From contig NZ_WMCD01000001.1 of assembly GCF_010994275.1 (NCBI RefSeq), positions 372,001 to 436,000 on the forward strand: a DNA stretch of 64,000 nt. The letters are read 5' to 3'. The DNA is from Cyclobacterium jeungdonense (GTDB lineage: Bacteria > Bacteroidota > Bacteroidia > Cytophagales > Cyclobacteriaceae). The notes below the pieces were generated by a model that was given only the letters and a program-made list of their open reading frames with translations, was not told where the DNA came from and searched no databases. Positions 46,003 to 55,175 of this stretch are shown piece after piece. The position numbers and the translations under genes are program-made. Position 1 is the first letter of the stretch; the number at the start of each line of letters is the position of its first letter.

Positions 46003-47400
46003 TTATTCCTCGGGTTTAATTTTGGGAAGGGTAAAATAAAATGAAGTTCCCAGGCCTTCGGTTGACTCCAGCCAGACCTCTCCCCCCATATTTTCGATGA
46101 TTTTTTTGACAATGGCCAAACCCATGCCGGTTCCCTGGTACTTATCCTTTTGATGGAGTCTCTGAAAAAGGACGAATATTTTCTGAAAATAATCCGGGTG
46201 AATACCGATGCCATTGTCTGTTACCTGGAAAAGCCATTTGGTTCCCCTATCTTGATAGCTCAGGTGAACCTTTGGAGGGATATCAGTTTTAGAGTACTTG
46301 AGGGCATTACTCATGAGGTTTTGGATCACCAGCAAAAGCAAGCTATGGTGGCCGGTTATTTTTGGTAACGGTCCATGAGAAACTTCCGCATTACGTTTCT
46401 CAATTTCCTCTGCCAGGGTGTTTTTGACTTCCGCACATAACCAACTCATATCCACCTCGTGGGCAGGTTCCTGAATGGTTTGGATGCGGGAGTATTTCAA
46501 GAGGTCCAGTATCAATTGCCTCATGCGGTTAGCCCCATCCACTGCATGCATGATATACGATTTCCCCTTTTCATTCAACAGGCCTGCGTACCGCTTTTCT
46601 AATAGCTGCAAAAACCCAGTGACCATTCGCAAAGGTTCTTGCAGGTCGTGGGAAGCCACGTAGGTGAAGTGTTCCAATTCTTCGTTTTTCGATTCTACTT
46701 CAGCCAGCGACCGCTTCAAGGCATTTTTTTGTTGTTCCAGTTCTTCCTGTAGTAAATACTGCTCTTCCAAACTTTTATGAAGCCCCTTAAATAGGATGGG
46801 AATCAATACGATAAAAACGACATTTAAAAAAATCAGGTTGGTGGATATGGCGACCCATGTTTTTATATCTACCGCAGCAGTGTACTGATCTTGAAAAGGG
46901 TTGCCTGCCTGGATTACCCATCCAAAAACCAGACAGCTGGCTAGATTTAAGTATAAACTTACCCAGCGACTTTTTCCTGGTAAAACCAGTATCATGAATA
47001 TCGAAATGGCAAGTAGGTATAGCAACCCCGGTCCAAAATTCCCCAAATAGTAAATCAAAATAATTCCTATCCCATAAGTAATGCCGATGAAAATCCATTT
47101 TCTTACAATAAGTGAAATGCCAGGAAGATGTGTAATAAGCAGCAAGCCTGCGATGGCGATTCCATCGGCTACAATGAGACCATTCAAAGAAGTTAAATAA
47201 GCCAGGTAAATACCAGGTATCAACGTAATGAGGGAGAGGGGTATAATGAAAAGAAGGGTGGTGACAAACAGGTAGTCTCTCCAGTAGTTGAGTGGGTCTT
47301 TACTTTTTCCGGTTTCCAGACAAGTACTGAAGACGTGTTGCCGGTACTTTTTCCAACTCCTTTTGGCTAAACCGTTGTCGAAGGCATTCTCCTTTTCCAT
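46003..47400 (-). CDS. Membrane sensor histidine kinase
   Basis: A protein of about 465 residues. Six predicted membrane helices (about residues 40-215) form the sensor, followed by a coiled coil (LEQQKNALKRSLAEVESKNEELEHF). The HisKA dimerisation domain has the phospho-acceptor in YVASHDLQEPLRM. The HATPase domain has LVIQNLMSNALKYSK, VTDNGIGIHPDYFQKIF and GTGMGLAIVKKI. No response regulator is encoded next to it. ATG 47400 is preferred over the poly-T-proximal ATG 47430. The input signal is unknown. Confidence 0.9.
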   Translation of the reverse strand: MEKENAFDNGLAKRSWKKYRQHVFSTCLETGKSKDPLNYWRDYLFVTTLLFIIPLSLITLIPGIYLAYLTSLNGLIVADGIAIAGLLLITHLPGISLIVRKWIFIGITYGIGIILIYYLGNFGPGLLYLLAISIFMILVLPGKSRWVSLYLNLASCLVFGWVIQAGNPFQDQYTAAVDIKTWVAISTNLIFLNVVFIVLIPILFKGLHKSLEEQYLLQEELEQQKNALKRSLAEVESKNEELEHFTYVASHDLQEPLRMVTGFLQLLEKRYAGLLNEKGKSYIMHAVDGANRMRQLILDLLKYSRIQTIQEPAHEVDMSWLCAEVKNTLAEEIEKRNAEVSHGPLPKITGHHSLLLLVIQNLMSNALKYSKTDIPPKVHLSYQDRGTKWLFQVTDNGIGIHPDYFQKIFVLFQRLHQKDKYQGTGMGLAIVKKIIENMGGEVWLESTEGLGTSFYFTLPKIKPEE

Positions 47401-47582
47401 TGATAATACAGCTGTGTAAAAAAAAAACAAAAATAGCCAAAAATGACCCCTAGGTGTTTCGCAAAATTAACCATTATTTTTTACAACTCTTGCTTCTTTT
47501 ATTTTTGGGATCGCTGGGGGTTTTTAACCGGGAGCTTATACCAACTTTTGTATGGTTGGAAGTGGACCTTTCGTCAAACCAG

Positions 47583-48914
47583 ATGGAGTTATTTAAAAGA
47601 CGCATCATTTTTGTACCTTTCAGCAAAAAAGAAACTTTGAAAAGTAAAATCGGAAATACCTCTCTTCTGGTTGCTATTGGTGGATTTATTTTACTAGAGA
47701 CAGGCATCCATACCGGATGGCTGGAGGGAGCTTTTTGGCGAATTTTAGCTACTGGATTTGAAGCAGGAACCATCGGTGGGTTGGCTGATTGGTTTGCTGT
47801 TAGCGCACTTTTTTACGAGATCCCCATCCCCTTTGTACGCAAGCACACCAATATAATCGTGAAAAACAGAGAAAAATTGACTGAAGGAATAGTGGAATTG
47901 GTCACGACCAAATGGTTATCACCAGAGGTCCTACGTGAAAAACTGGCAGGCTTATCGATAGCCGACTCCCTGCTTCGTTCTTTTGAAGAGAAAGCTCAGG
48001 TGGAAAAATGGCTGAATTTTATACGAATAGTGCTTTTGCGATTATCCGGGGAGTTGAACCACCCGAAGCTTCCGGTTTTTTTGCAAAAACTCCTGAAGGA
48101 TCGGGTGCAGCAAGTGGATATTGCAGGTCCTTTGGGCAAATGGCTACAGGCGACTATCAGGGAAAAAAAGCATCATGGCCTGGTGCAAATGGCATTGGAT
48201 CAATTTTCGCTATCCATCCAGGAGTCAGATACCCGGCAACTGGTGCTTCAAAAATTGCACAGCGCCTTAAAGGAATATGCGAAAAAGGATTGGGTCAAAA
48301 AATCGGCGGTTTGGTTGGGTCAAAAAACAGGTGGGATAGACCCCGAGGTACTTACCGATCGGATTCTTGATCTGGCACTGCTCCTGCTGGAAGAAGTAAA
48401 AAATGACCCCGGCCACCCCCTTCGTGAAAAACTGGACCAGTACCTTCTGGAATTTGCCAGCAATTTGGAGGAAGGGGAAGAAAAGACCCTTGCTTATTTA
48501 GAAAGATTGAAGCAAAGCTGGGTACTGAATGAACAAACCAAAGCCATGATCCAGGAAGTGCTGGACCGGCTGAGAGAGGGGGTTCAGGATCAATTGCTCC
48601 ACACAGATACCACCTTAATGCGCCTTATTCATCGTCAATTGACTCGCTTGCTGGATGACTTGCGCCAGGATAAGGAAGGAAGGGCTCAAATGGATGAGTG
48701 GATCAGGTCTACGGTGACACAATTGGTCAATCGGTATCATCATGAACTGGGAAATATGGTTCGAAGTAGCCTTGGGAAATTGGATGATAAAGGCATCATG
48801 CTTCAGATCAAGAATAAGGTTGGGAATGATTTGCAATACATTCGGTTAAATGGGGCAGTAGTGGGAGGCCTTGTGGGAATAGGCATTGCCCTAATTCGTT
48901 GGTTTCTATTATGA
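47583..48914 (+). CDS. DUF445 family membrane protein
   Basis: A protein of about 443 residues from ATG 47583; the frame is open to ATG 47454, adding a signal-like stretch of 43 residues. The first membrane helix (LLVAIGGFILLETG) and the family motif EAGTIGGLADWFAVSALF are typical of DUF445 (YjiN/YheB-like). A long helical region follows, then a C-terminal membrane helix (GAVVGGLVGIGIALIRWFLL) just before the stop. The family's function is poorly known. Divergent from the histidine kinase. Confidence 0.85.
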   Translation: MELFKRRIIFVPFSKKETLKSKIGNTSLLVAIGGFILLETGIHTGWLEGAFWRILATGFEAGTIGGLADWFAVSALFYEIPIPFVRKHTNIIVKNREKLTEGIVELVTTKWLSPEVLREKLAGLSIADSLLRSFEEKAQVEKWLNFIRIVLLRLSGELNHPKLPVFLQKLLKDRVQQVDIAGPLGKWLQATIREKKHHGLVQMALDQFSLSIQESDTRQLVLQKLHSALKEYAKKDWVKKSAVWLGQKTGGIDPEVLTDRILDLALLLLEEVKNDPGHPLREKLDQYLLEFASNLEEGEEKTLAYLERLKQSWVLNEQTKAMIQEVLDRLREGVQDQLLHTDTTLMRLIHRQLTRLLDDLRQDKEGRAQMDEWIRSTVTQLVNRYHHELGNMVRSSLGKLDDKGIMLQIKNKVGNDLQYIRLNGAVVGGLVGIGIALIRWFLL

Positions 48915-49063
48915 TAAGGCTAAGGCAGGATAAAGATAAATTGATGGGATCGCTTACTGACCCGCTTGGATCGGATTTGAGGATGGGTATTTTAAAACTT
49001 GCCAAAAACCCCTATTTTTATTAAATTCATAAGTGATTTTTATATCCCAACGATAGCCATAAT

Positions 49064-50041
49064 ATGAGTCAGATCCTTGCAAAAATATTGGAATTGCCGC
49101 CGCAGGCAGTTCAGGATGAAATCCGTGAGCTAAACCAGATGTTGGACCATGAACTTCCTTTCAAAAAACTCGATCACAACATATTAATTGCCACTTGGAA
49201 TATCAGAACATTTGGCGGATTGACCGAAAAATGGGAAGCCGGAGATAGCGACTCTCCAAAAAGAGACTTGCATTCCTTACTGGCCATCTCTCAGATTATT
49301 TCCAGGTTTGATATTATTGCCGTTCAAGAACTTAAAGGTGATCTCAAAGCTTTCCGTCACATGCTGAAGGTATTGGGGAATAACTGGAGTTTTATCCTGA
49401 CAGATGTATCCGGTGGTAATATTGGAAATGACGAAAGGTTGGCTTTTTTGTTTGATACCCGTAAAGTGAAACTTTCAGGCCTGGCATGCGAATTGGTGGT
49501 TCCCAATGAAAAAATCGAAAAAATCAAAGCTGGGGCTTTTTCTCGTCAATTTGCCCGAACCCCCTATGCGGTAGGGTTTAAGGTGGAAGATAAAACCTTT
49601 ATTTTAGTAAGCATGCACGTATTGTATGGAAAATCTCCGACCGATCGGGAAGGCGAATTGAAAGCAATAGCAGAGTGGTTGAAAGACTGGGCAATTGACG
49701 TGCGTTCTTTTGACCAAAGCCTGGTTCTGTTGGGTGATTTTAATATAGACCGAATAGGAGACCCCCGGTACGAGGCCTTCGTTTCGACAGGGCTGAAGGT
49801 ACCTGAGGACCTGTGGCATATTCGCCGAACGTTGATAGACAATTCGACAAAATTCTATACCCAAATTGCCTGGTTCGAAAACCACCTTCAGATCCCCCAA
49901 CTTTCCATTAAATACCTGAATGGAGGGGTTTTTGACTTTGGTCCGCATTTGTTAAAGACCAGGGGATTATCTCCATTCCAGATGTCCTGGAGAATTTCAG
50001 ATCATTTGCCACTTTGGGCGGAGTTTTCCACCAAAAGCTGA
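49064..50041 (+). CDS. Endonuclease/exonuclease/phosphatase family protein
   Basis: A 325-residue cytoplasmic EEP-fold protein. Metal and catalytic residues fit the family: Asn in ATWNIRTFGG, Glu in AVQELKGD, LVSMHVLYG, Asp and Asn in LLGDFNIDR, and Asp-His in ISDHLPLW. A helical N-terminal extension of about 40 residues precedes the core. EEP proteins cleave phosphodiesters in nucleic acids, phospholipids or inositol phosphates. The next gene, a PI-PLC-like lipoprotein, starts 49 bases later in the same direction. Confidence 0.87.
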   Translation: MSQILAKILELPPQAVQDEIRELNQMLDHELPFKKLDHNILIATWNIRTFGGLTEKWEAGDSDSPKRDLHSLLAISQIISRFDIIAVQELKGDLKAFRHMLKVLGNNWSFILTDVSGGNIGNDERLAFLFDTRKVKLSGLACELVVPNEKIEKIKAGAFSRQFARTPYAVGFKVEDKTFILVSMHVLYGKSPTDREGELKAIAEWLKDWAIDVRSFDQSLVLLGDFNIDRIGDPRYEAFVSTGLKVPEDLWHIRRTLIDNSTKFYTQIAWFENHLQIPQLSIKYLNGGVFDFGPHLLKTRGLSPFQMSWRISDHLPLWAEFSTKS

Positions 50042-50090
50042 TTTTTTGATAAGTTTCAATATATTTACATAGTACTAAAAATTTAAATTT

Positions 50091-51527
50091 ATGCATTTAA
50101 GGTATTTCATTTTAGGTATTGCATTCCTATGCATGGCATGCGAACAAAAGTCCGCAGTGGAGCCAAATATGCTTAGAATAAACCACCTTCAATTAATTGG
50201 AAGTCATAACAGCTACAAGTTACCCATACCACCAAAAATTTTGGAGGCGATTGAATCGGAAGATGCGGATCTGGCCGCCAGCCTTGACTACAGTCACCCA
50301 TCGGTTTGGGAACAATTGACTATGGGATTGCGGTTACTGGAGCTGGATGTTTACCGGGATCCGGAAGGTGGCAGGTTTAGTGAGCCATTAGCTCAGGCCT
50401 ATATGGAGGAGGAGGTTTTGGATTCCGCAAAAAAAGCCGCTTTCAACCAACCTGGTTTTAAGGTATTTCATGTACAGGACATCGATTTTGGAAGCCATTA
50501 TCCCTTATTAGAGGATTACCTGAAAGAAATGAAAACATGGTCGTTGTTGCATCCCAATCATTTACCTGTTTTTATTACCGTTAATGCCAAGGATGCCAAT
50601 TTTCCGGGAAGGGAGATGACAGAGGTTTTACCTTTTGATGAAAATGCCTTTATCGGGCTGGATGAGCTAATTCTGGAAGTAATGGGGAAGGAGAAGTTGA
50701 TTACCCCGAAGGAGATCATTGGCGCCCATGCAGATCTGAAAACAGCCATTTCAAAGTCCGGATGGCCGGATCTGAAGGCTGCGAAAGGCAAATTCATTTG
50801 GATTCTGGATGAAAATGAGGCAAAATTGGATGCTTATTTATCCCGAAATGAAGAAAGCAGGGAATCAGTTTTTTTTGTGACCGTTCCCGAAACCCATCCC
50901 ATGTCTGGAATTCACATTCTGAATGATCCCATTGAACAGCGGGAAAGGATTAAAGAGTTGGTTGGAAAAGGCTATTTGGTTAGAACCAGGGCAGATGCGG
51001 AAACCAGGGAAGCTCGGATCAATGACACCAAACGTATGAAAGCCGCTTTTGAGAGCGGTGCTCAGTTGATCAGCACGGATTATTACATGCCTGATTCTCG
51101 TTTTGAGGGAGGATATCAGGTTGTTTTTCCCGACGCCACCTATCAGAGGGTAAATCCCTCTTTTCCAATGAAAACAAATCAAGCTGCGCTATTGGAGGAG
51201 CCTCTTGACCAGGTAATTGCACTGGATCCCCAAACGTTTCATTTTGCCTCCCTACGCCAAAAGCCGCTGGTGCTGGATGTTCGTACGCAGGCAGAAGTAG
51301 ATGAAGGCATGATCGCAGGTGCTCAGCACATAGATTTTATGCAAGCCGACTTTTCACAAAAAATCGAAAAATTGGAAAAAGGGCAACCCGTTTTTGTTTA
51401 TTGCAAGGTAGGAGGAAGGAGTGCCAAAGCAGCTTCGCAGATGAGGGAAATGGGCTTTAAGGAAGTATATCATTTGGATGGAGGTCTGGATAGATGGAAA
51501 TCATCGGGTTACCCGGTTTCCCATTAG
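50091..51527 (+). CDS. PI-PLC-like (Ca-dependent, C1 type) lipoprotein fused to rhodanese
   Basis: A 478-residue lipoprotein (FLCMAC, Cys17). Residues about 25-370 match the bacterial Ca2+-dependent phosphatidylinositol phospholipase C1-like family: QLIGSHNSYKLP with the first catalytic His, LLELDVYRDPEGG with acidic metal ligands, FHVQDIDFGSH with the second His, and SGAQLISTDYY. Residues about 385-478 are a complete rhodanese domain (LVLDVRTQAEVDEGMI; active Cys438 in VYCKVGGRSAKAA; HLDGGLDRW). The two domains are joined in one frame with no break. The role of the sulfur-transfer domain on a lipase is unclear. Confidence 0.88.
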   Translation: MHLRYFILGIAFLCMACEQKSAVEPNMLRINHLQLIGSHNSYKLPIPPKILEAIESEDADLAASLDYSHPSVWEQLTMGLRLLELDVYRDPEGGRFSEPLAQAYMEEEVLDSAKKAAFNQPGFKVFHVQDIDFGSHYPLLEDYLKEMKTWSLLHPNHLPVFITVNAKDANFPGREMTEVLPFDENAFIGLDELILEVMGKEKLITPKEIIGAHADLKTAISKSGWPDLKAAKGKFIWILDENEAKLDAYLSRNEESRESVFFVTVPETHPMSGIHILNDPIEQRERIKELVGKGYLVRTRADAETREARINDTKRMKAAFESGAQLISTDYYMPDSRFEGGYQVVFPDATYQRVNPSFPMKTNQAALLEEPLDQVIALDPQTFHFASLRQKPLVLDVRTQAEVDEGMIAGAQHIDFMQADFSQKIEKLEKGQPVFVYCKVGGRSAKAASQMREMGFKEVYHLDGGLDRWKSSGYPVSH

Positions 51528-51574
51528 CGCAGTCTTGGATAAAAATCAACAGTTACTATTGAAAAATTGGAAGG

Positions 51575-51715
51575 AATCGAGCTTGACGAAAAACTCACAC
51601 ATTGGTATGATATATAACGCATGCGAGATTCTTCCGATTTAACATCGGGACAGGCTATCCCGACCTTCGGTGCGGGACAGGTTATGACCGCTGAAAAAAA
51701 AAATATAAACAGATG
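51575..51715 (+). repeat. Dispersed intergenic repeat, copy 2 (ends at a start codon)
   Basis: This is the longer copy of the element at 36466-36579. After CATCGGGACAGGCTATC it has extra CCCGACCTTCGGTGCGGGACAGG, which folds into a small GC-rich hairpin, then TATGACC, an A tract and TATAAACAGATGAAA including the start codon of the branching enzyme. The downstream genes are unrelated, so the element carries its own leader or promoter function, or inserted before both. Confidence 0.75.
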
Positions 51716-53713
51716 AAATTAAATATAGTTAAAGAGGACCCTTGGTTAGAGGATTACAAGGAGGAGATTTACCAGCGATGGATTCGGTTTCAGTTGGCTA
51801 AAGAGGAATTGGTAAACGTTGAGGGGAGTCTTTCTGAATTTGCCAGTGGTCATCAGTATTTTGGAATCAACTTTGACACGAGACGACACGGTTGGGTGTA
51901 TAGGGAATGGGCACCAGAAGCCGATGCCCTTTTCTTAACGGGCGACTTTAATGGCTGGGACAGAAACTCACATCCGTTAGAAAGAAATCAATGGGGTGTA
52001 TGGGAACTATTTTTACCTTTTGAGCCCTATAAAGAAAGGATTATTCATAAAAGTCTGGTTAAGGTTCACGTAAAAGGAGGAGGAAGCTCCAGGGACCGGA
52101 TTCCTGCCTATATCCGTAGGGTAGTTCAGGATGAAGAAACCAAGGATTTTTCAGGACAACTATGGTTTCCGGATATTCCTTTTGTGTGGACAGATGCCCA
52201 TTTTTCACCAGCTTATACCCAGGAAGGGCCGCTTATCTATGAATGTCACGTAGGGATGGGGCAGGAGAAGGAAGGAGTGGGCACCTACCGAGAATTTGCG
52301 GATATCATAATACCCAAGGTGAAAAACCTGGGATACAACGCCATTCAACTTATGGCTGTCATGGAGCACCCTTATTATGGTTCTTTCGGGTACCATGTGT
52401 CAAATTTTTTCTGCCCTTCCAGTCGGTTTGGTACGCCCGAAGATTTAAAATACCTGGTCAATACTGCCCATGAACTAGGATTGGCGGTAATCATGGATGT
52501 GGTTCATTCCCATGCAGTCCAGAATGTTTCGGAGGGATTAAATGAATTTGACGGTTCCGATCATCAATATTTTCATGCCGGACCAAGGGGGTACCATGAA
52601 GTTTGGGACTCCAAATTATTTGACTACGGAAAATGGGAAGTTAAACGATTTCTGTTGTCAAGTCTAAAGTATTGGCTACAGGAGTTTCACTTCGACGGAT
52701 TTCGATTTGACGGGGTTACCTCCATGCTTTACTTTCACCACGGGCTGATTACCTTCGATCATTTTGAAAAATATTTTCACAAAGACGTGGATTGGGATGC
52801 GATCATTTACCTGCAACTTGCCAATGCGCTGATAAAGGAGGTCAAGAGCAGTGCCATTTCCATCGCAGAAGAGGTGAGTGGGATGCCTGGAGTTTGCCGG
52901 CAGCCGGATGAAGGAGGAATTGGATTTGATTATCGTATGGCCATGGGGATACCTGATTTTTACATCCGGATGCTTAAAGAGAAGAAAGATGAAGATTGGG
53001 ATATACTGGAGTTCTGGAAGGAGCTCAGTGACCGCAGGTATCGGGAAAAAACGATCGCCTATGCCGAATCTCATGATCAGGCATTGGTAGGAGATAAATC
53101 GATTGCCTTCTGGCTCATGGACAAGGAAATGTATTTTCACATGCAGGTTGATGATAAAAATATCGTCATTGATCGGGGAATGGCCTTGCACAAGCTTTTT
53201 CGCCTATTTACCAGCAGTCTTGGAGGAGAAGGATACCTCAATTTTATGGGTAATGAGTTTGGCCATCCCGAATGGATCGATTTTCCCAGGGAGGGCAATA
53301 ATTGGAGTTACCAATATGCCCGTAGGCAATGGAGCCTTGCAGAAGACCCTAAACTCCGGTATCAGTTTTTGCTTCAATGGGATAAAGCCATGGTTCAGCT
53401 AATCAAAAAGAACCGGGTTTTGTTGGCTCCTTTTGCAGAACAGTTGCATGCAGATCCCAAAAATAAGGTGCTGATTTTCCGGCGGGGGGATTTGATTTTT
53501 GCATTTTCTTTTCATCCGGAATCATCCATCCCGGATTACAAATTTCGGGCTCCTGCTATGGGACAGTATCAATTGGTGCTCAATTCCGACGACAGGGAAT
53601 TTGGCGGTTTTGGAAGAATTGATTCGTCGAAAACCTATTTTACCAACCAAAATCAGGAATTGAGCATCTACATGACCAACCGAACGGCGCTGGTGTTTAA
53701 ACGAATTGATTAG
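51713..53713 (+). CDS. 1,4-alpha-glucan branching enzyme (GH13, eukaryotic-like type)
   Basis: A 666-residue protein. The N-terminal CBM48-like domain is WVYREWAPEADALFLTGDFNGW. The GH13 barrel has the nucleophile Asp in FDGFRFDGVTSM, the acid Glu in AISIAEEVSGMPG and the transition-state Asp in AYAESHDQ. A beta-sandwich C-terminal domain ends the protein. Length and motifs (MEHPYYGSFGYHV, NEFGHPEW) match the GBE1-like GH13_8 group rather than bacterial GlgB. It makes alpha-1,6 branches in glycogen. No other glycogen gene is adjacent. Start is fixed by the repeat-derived leader. Confidence 0.93.
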   Translation: MKLNIVKEDPWLEDYKEEIYQRWIRFQLAKEELVNVEGSLSEFASGHQYFGINFDTRRHGWVYREWAPEADALFLTGDFNGWDRNSHPLERNQWGVWELFLPFEPYKERIIHKSLVKVHVKGGGSSRDRIPAYIRRVVQDEETKDFSGQLWFPDIPFVWTDAHFSPAYTQEGPLIYECHVGMGQEKEGVGTYREFADIIIPKVKNLGYNAIQLMAVMEHPYYGSFGYHVSNFFCPSSRFGTPEDLKYLVNTAHELGLAVIMDVVHSHAVQNVSEGLNEFDGSDHQYFHAGPRGYHEVWDSKLFDYGKWEVKRFLLSSLKYWLQEFHFDGFRFDGVTSMLYFHHGLITFDHFEKYFHKDVDWDAIIYLQLANALIKEVKSSAISIAEEVSGMPGVCRQPDEGGIGFDYRMAMGIPDFYIRMLKEKKDEDWDILEFWKELSDRRYREKTIAYAESHDQALVGDKSIAFWLMDKEMYFHMQVDDKNIVIDRGMALHKLFRLFTSSLGGEGYLNFMGNEFGHPEWIDFPREGNNWSYQYARRQWSLAEDPKLRYQFLLQWDKAMVQLIKKNRVLLAPFAEQLHADPKNKVLIFRRGDLIFAFSFHPESSIPDYKFRAPAMGQYQLVLNSDDREFGGFGRIDSSKTYFTNQNQELSIYMTNRTALVFKRID

Positions 53714-53826
53714 GTATACCCAATTATTATTTGGGGAAAAACCATAAATACCGGAATTTAAGAAATAAGTATTGGTGTTTCTTCTTATTTGCTTAATATT
53801 ACGGTTAAATCGTTGAAAATAAGTTA

Positions 53827-55173
53827 ATGGCCATGAACATCGTGATTGCAGGTGCAGGGGATATGGGATATCACTTAGCCGAACAGCTTAGCTATGAAAA
53901 TAAAAATATCATTCTGATAGATCTTGACAAAGATGTTTTAGATAATATTGGCTCCCGATTAGATGTAATGACCATAGAGGGAGATTCTGCCTCTATTGAT
54001 ATATTAAAAAAAGCCAATATTCACAATGCGGAGCTGATGTTGGCAGTCACTACTTCCGAAAAGACCAATATTTGTTCAGCAGTGCTAGCCAAGCAATTGG
54101 GGGCTAAAAAAGTGATAGCCAGGGTCCGAAATCATGACTATCTCTATCCAGAAAACAAAGTTTATTTTGAAAACCTGGGAATTGATTCGATCATCTCGCC
54201 TTCCATGCTTTGTAGCAAGGAGATTTCACGCTTGATGAAGCGGTCTACTTTTTCAGATGTGATCGAATTTGAAGGGGGAAAACTAAGTGTGGTCGGAATT
54301 ACCCTTGAATACGATTCTCCTTTAGTCAATAAAAGGCTATCTGACGCGACGACCGATCCCATTTTTGAAGATATTCGTATCATAGCCATCGTTCGGGATC
54401 ACCGGACAATCATTCCAAGAGGAGATACCTATATCCGAAATAACGACCATGTATTTTTTATTTCCAATAACAAGTCCGTAGATACAGTAAAAAATTTGGT
54501 TCGGCACAAAGAAAAGGAAATCCATAGTGTTATGTTGATCGGCGGAGATGATCTGGCCTATTCTACGGCGAAAGAGTTGGAAAACGATTACGGAGTTACC
54601 CTCGTGCACAATGATAAAGAACGTTGTAAATGGCTGGCCGAACGGCTGGATTCTACCTTGGTTATTCATGGAGACTACAAGAATATCAACCTGCTCATAG
54701 AGGAGGGACTGGAAACGACGGACAGTTTTTTGGCATTGACCAGTAGTTCGGAGACCAATATCATCACCAGCCTAAGTGCAAAAAATCATGGGGTCTACAA
54801 AACGATAGCCCATGTGGACACCAGGGAGTACATTCACATTTCTCACAGTATTGGTGTGGATTCCCTGATTAATAAAAAACTGGTAGCAGCCAATCATGTG
54901 AGCCGATACCTGACCAAAGGAAAGGTGGAAGCTGTTTCAGGCATCCACGGTGTAGAGGCGGAATTTGTACAATACCTGGTAACCAAAAACAACCGGCTGA
55001 CCAAAAAAAACCTAAAAGCCCTTCATTTTCCTAATTCAGCAATTGTTGCCGGGGTTATCCGGGGAGAGGAAGTATTTATACCTGACGGAGAATTCCAACT
55101 GAAGTTAAACGACAAAGCCATTGTTTTGGCTCTTCATGAGGCCAAACCGGTTCTGGAAAAATTATTTAATTAA
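53827..55173 (+). CDS. trkA: TrkA, potassium transport NAD-binding regulatory subunit
   Basis: A 448-residue cytoplasmic protein with two RCK_N/RCK_C units. The first Rossmann domain begins MNIVIAGAGDMGYHLAEQLS and contains the acidic LIDLDKDV; the second, beginning MLIGGDDLAYSTAKEL, is degenerate. Both C-terminal TrkA_C domains are present. It gates TrkH in response to nucleotides. ATG 53833 (MNIVIAG) is an alternative start. trkH follows after 2 bases. Confidence 0.93.
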   Translation: MAMNIVIAGAGDMGYHLAEQLSYENKNIILIDLDKDVLDNIGSRLDVMTIEGDSASIDILKKANIHNAELMLAVTTSEKTNICSAVLAKQLGAKKVIARVRNHDYLYPENKVYFENLGIDSIISPSMLCSKEISRLMKRSTFSDVIEFEGGKLSVVGITLEYDSPLVNKRLSDATTDPIFEDIRIIAIVRDHRTIIPRGDTYIRNNDHVFFISNNKSVDTVKNLVRHKEKEIHSVMLIGGDDLAYSTAKELENDYGVTLVHNDKERCKWLAERLDSTLVIHGDYKNINLLIEEGLETTDSFLALTSSSETNIITSLSAKNHGVYKTIAHVDTREYIHISHSIGVDSLINKKLVAANHVSRYLTKGKVEAVSGIHGVEAEFVQYLVTKNNRLTKKNLKALHFPNSAIVAGVIRGEEVFIPDGEFQLKLNDKAIVLALHEAKPVLEKLFN

Positions 55174-55175
55174 TC

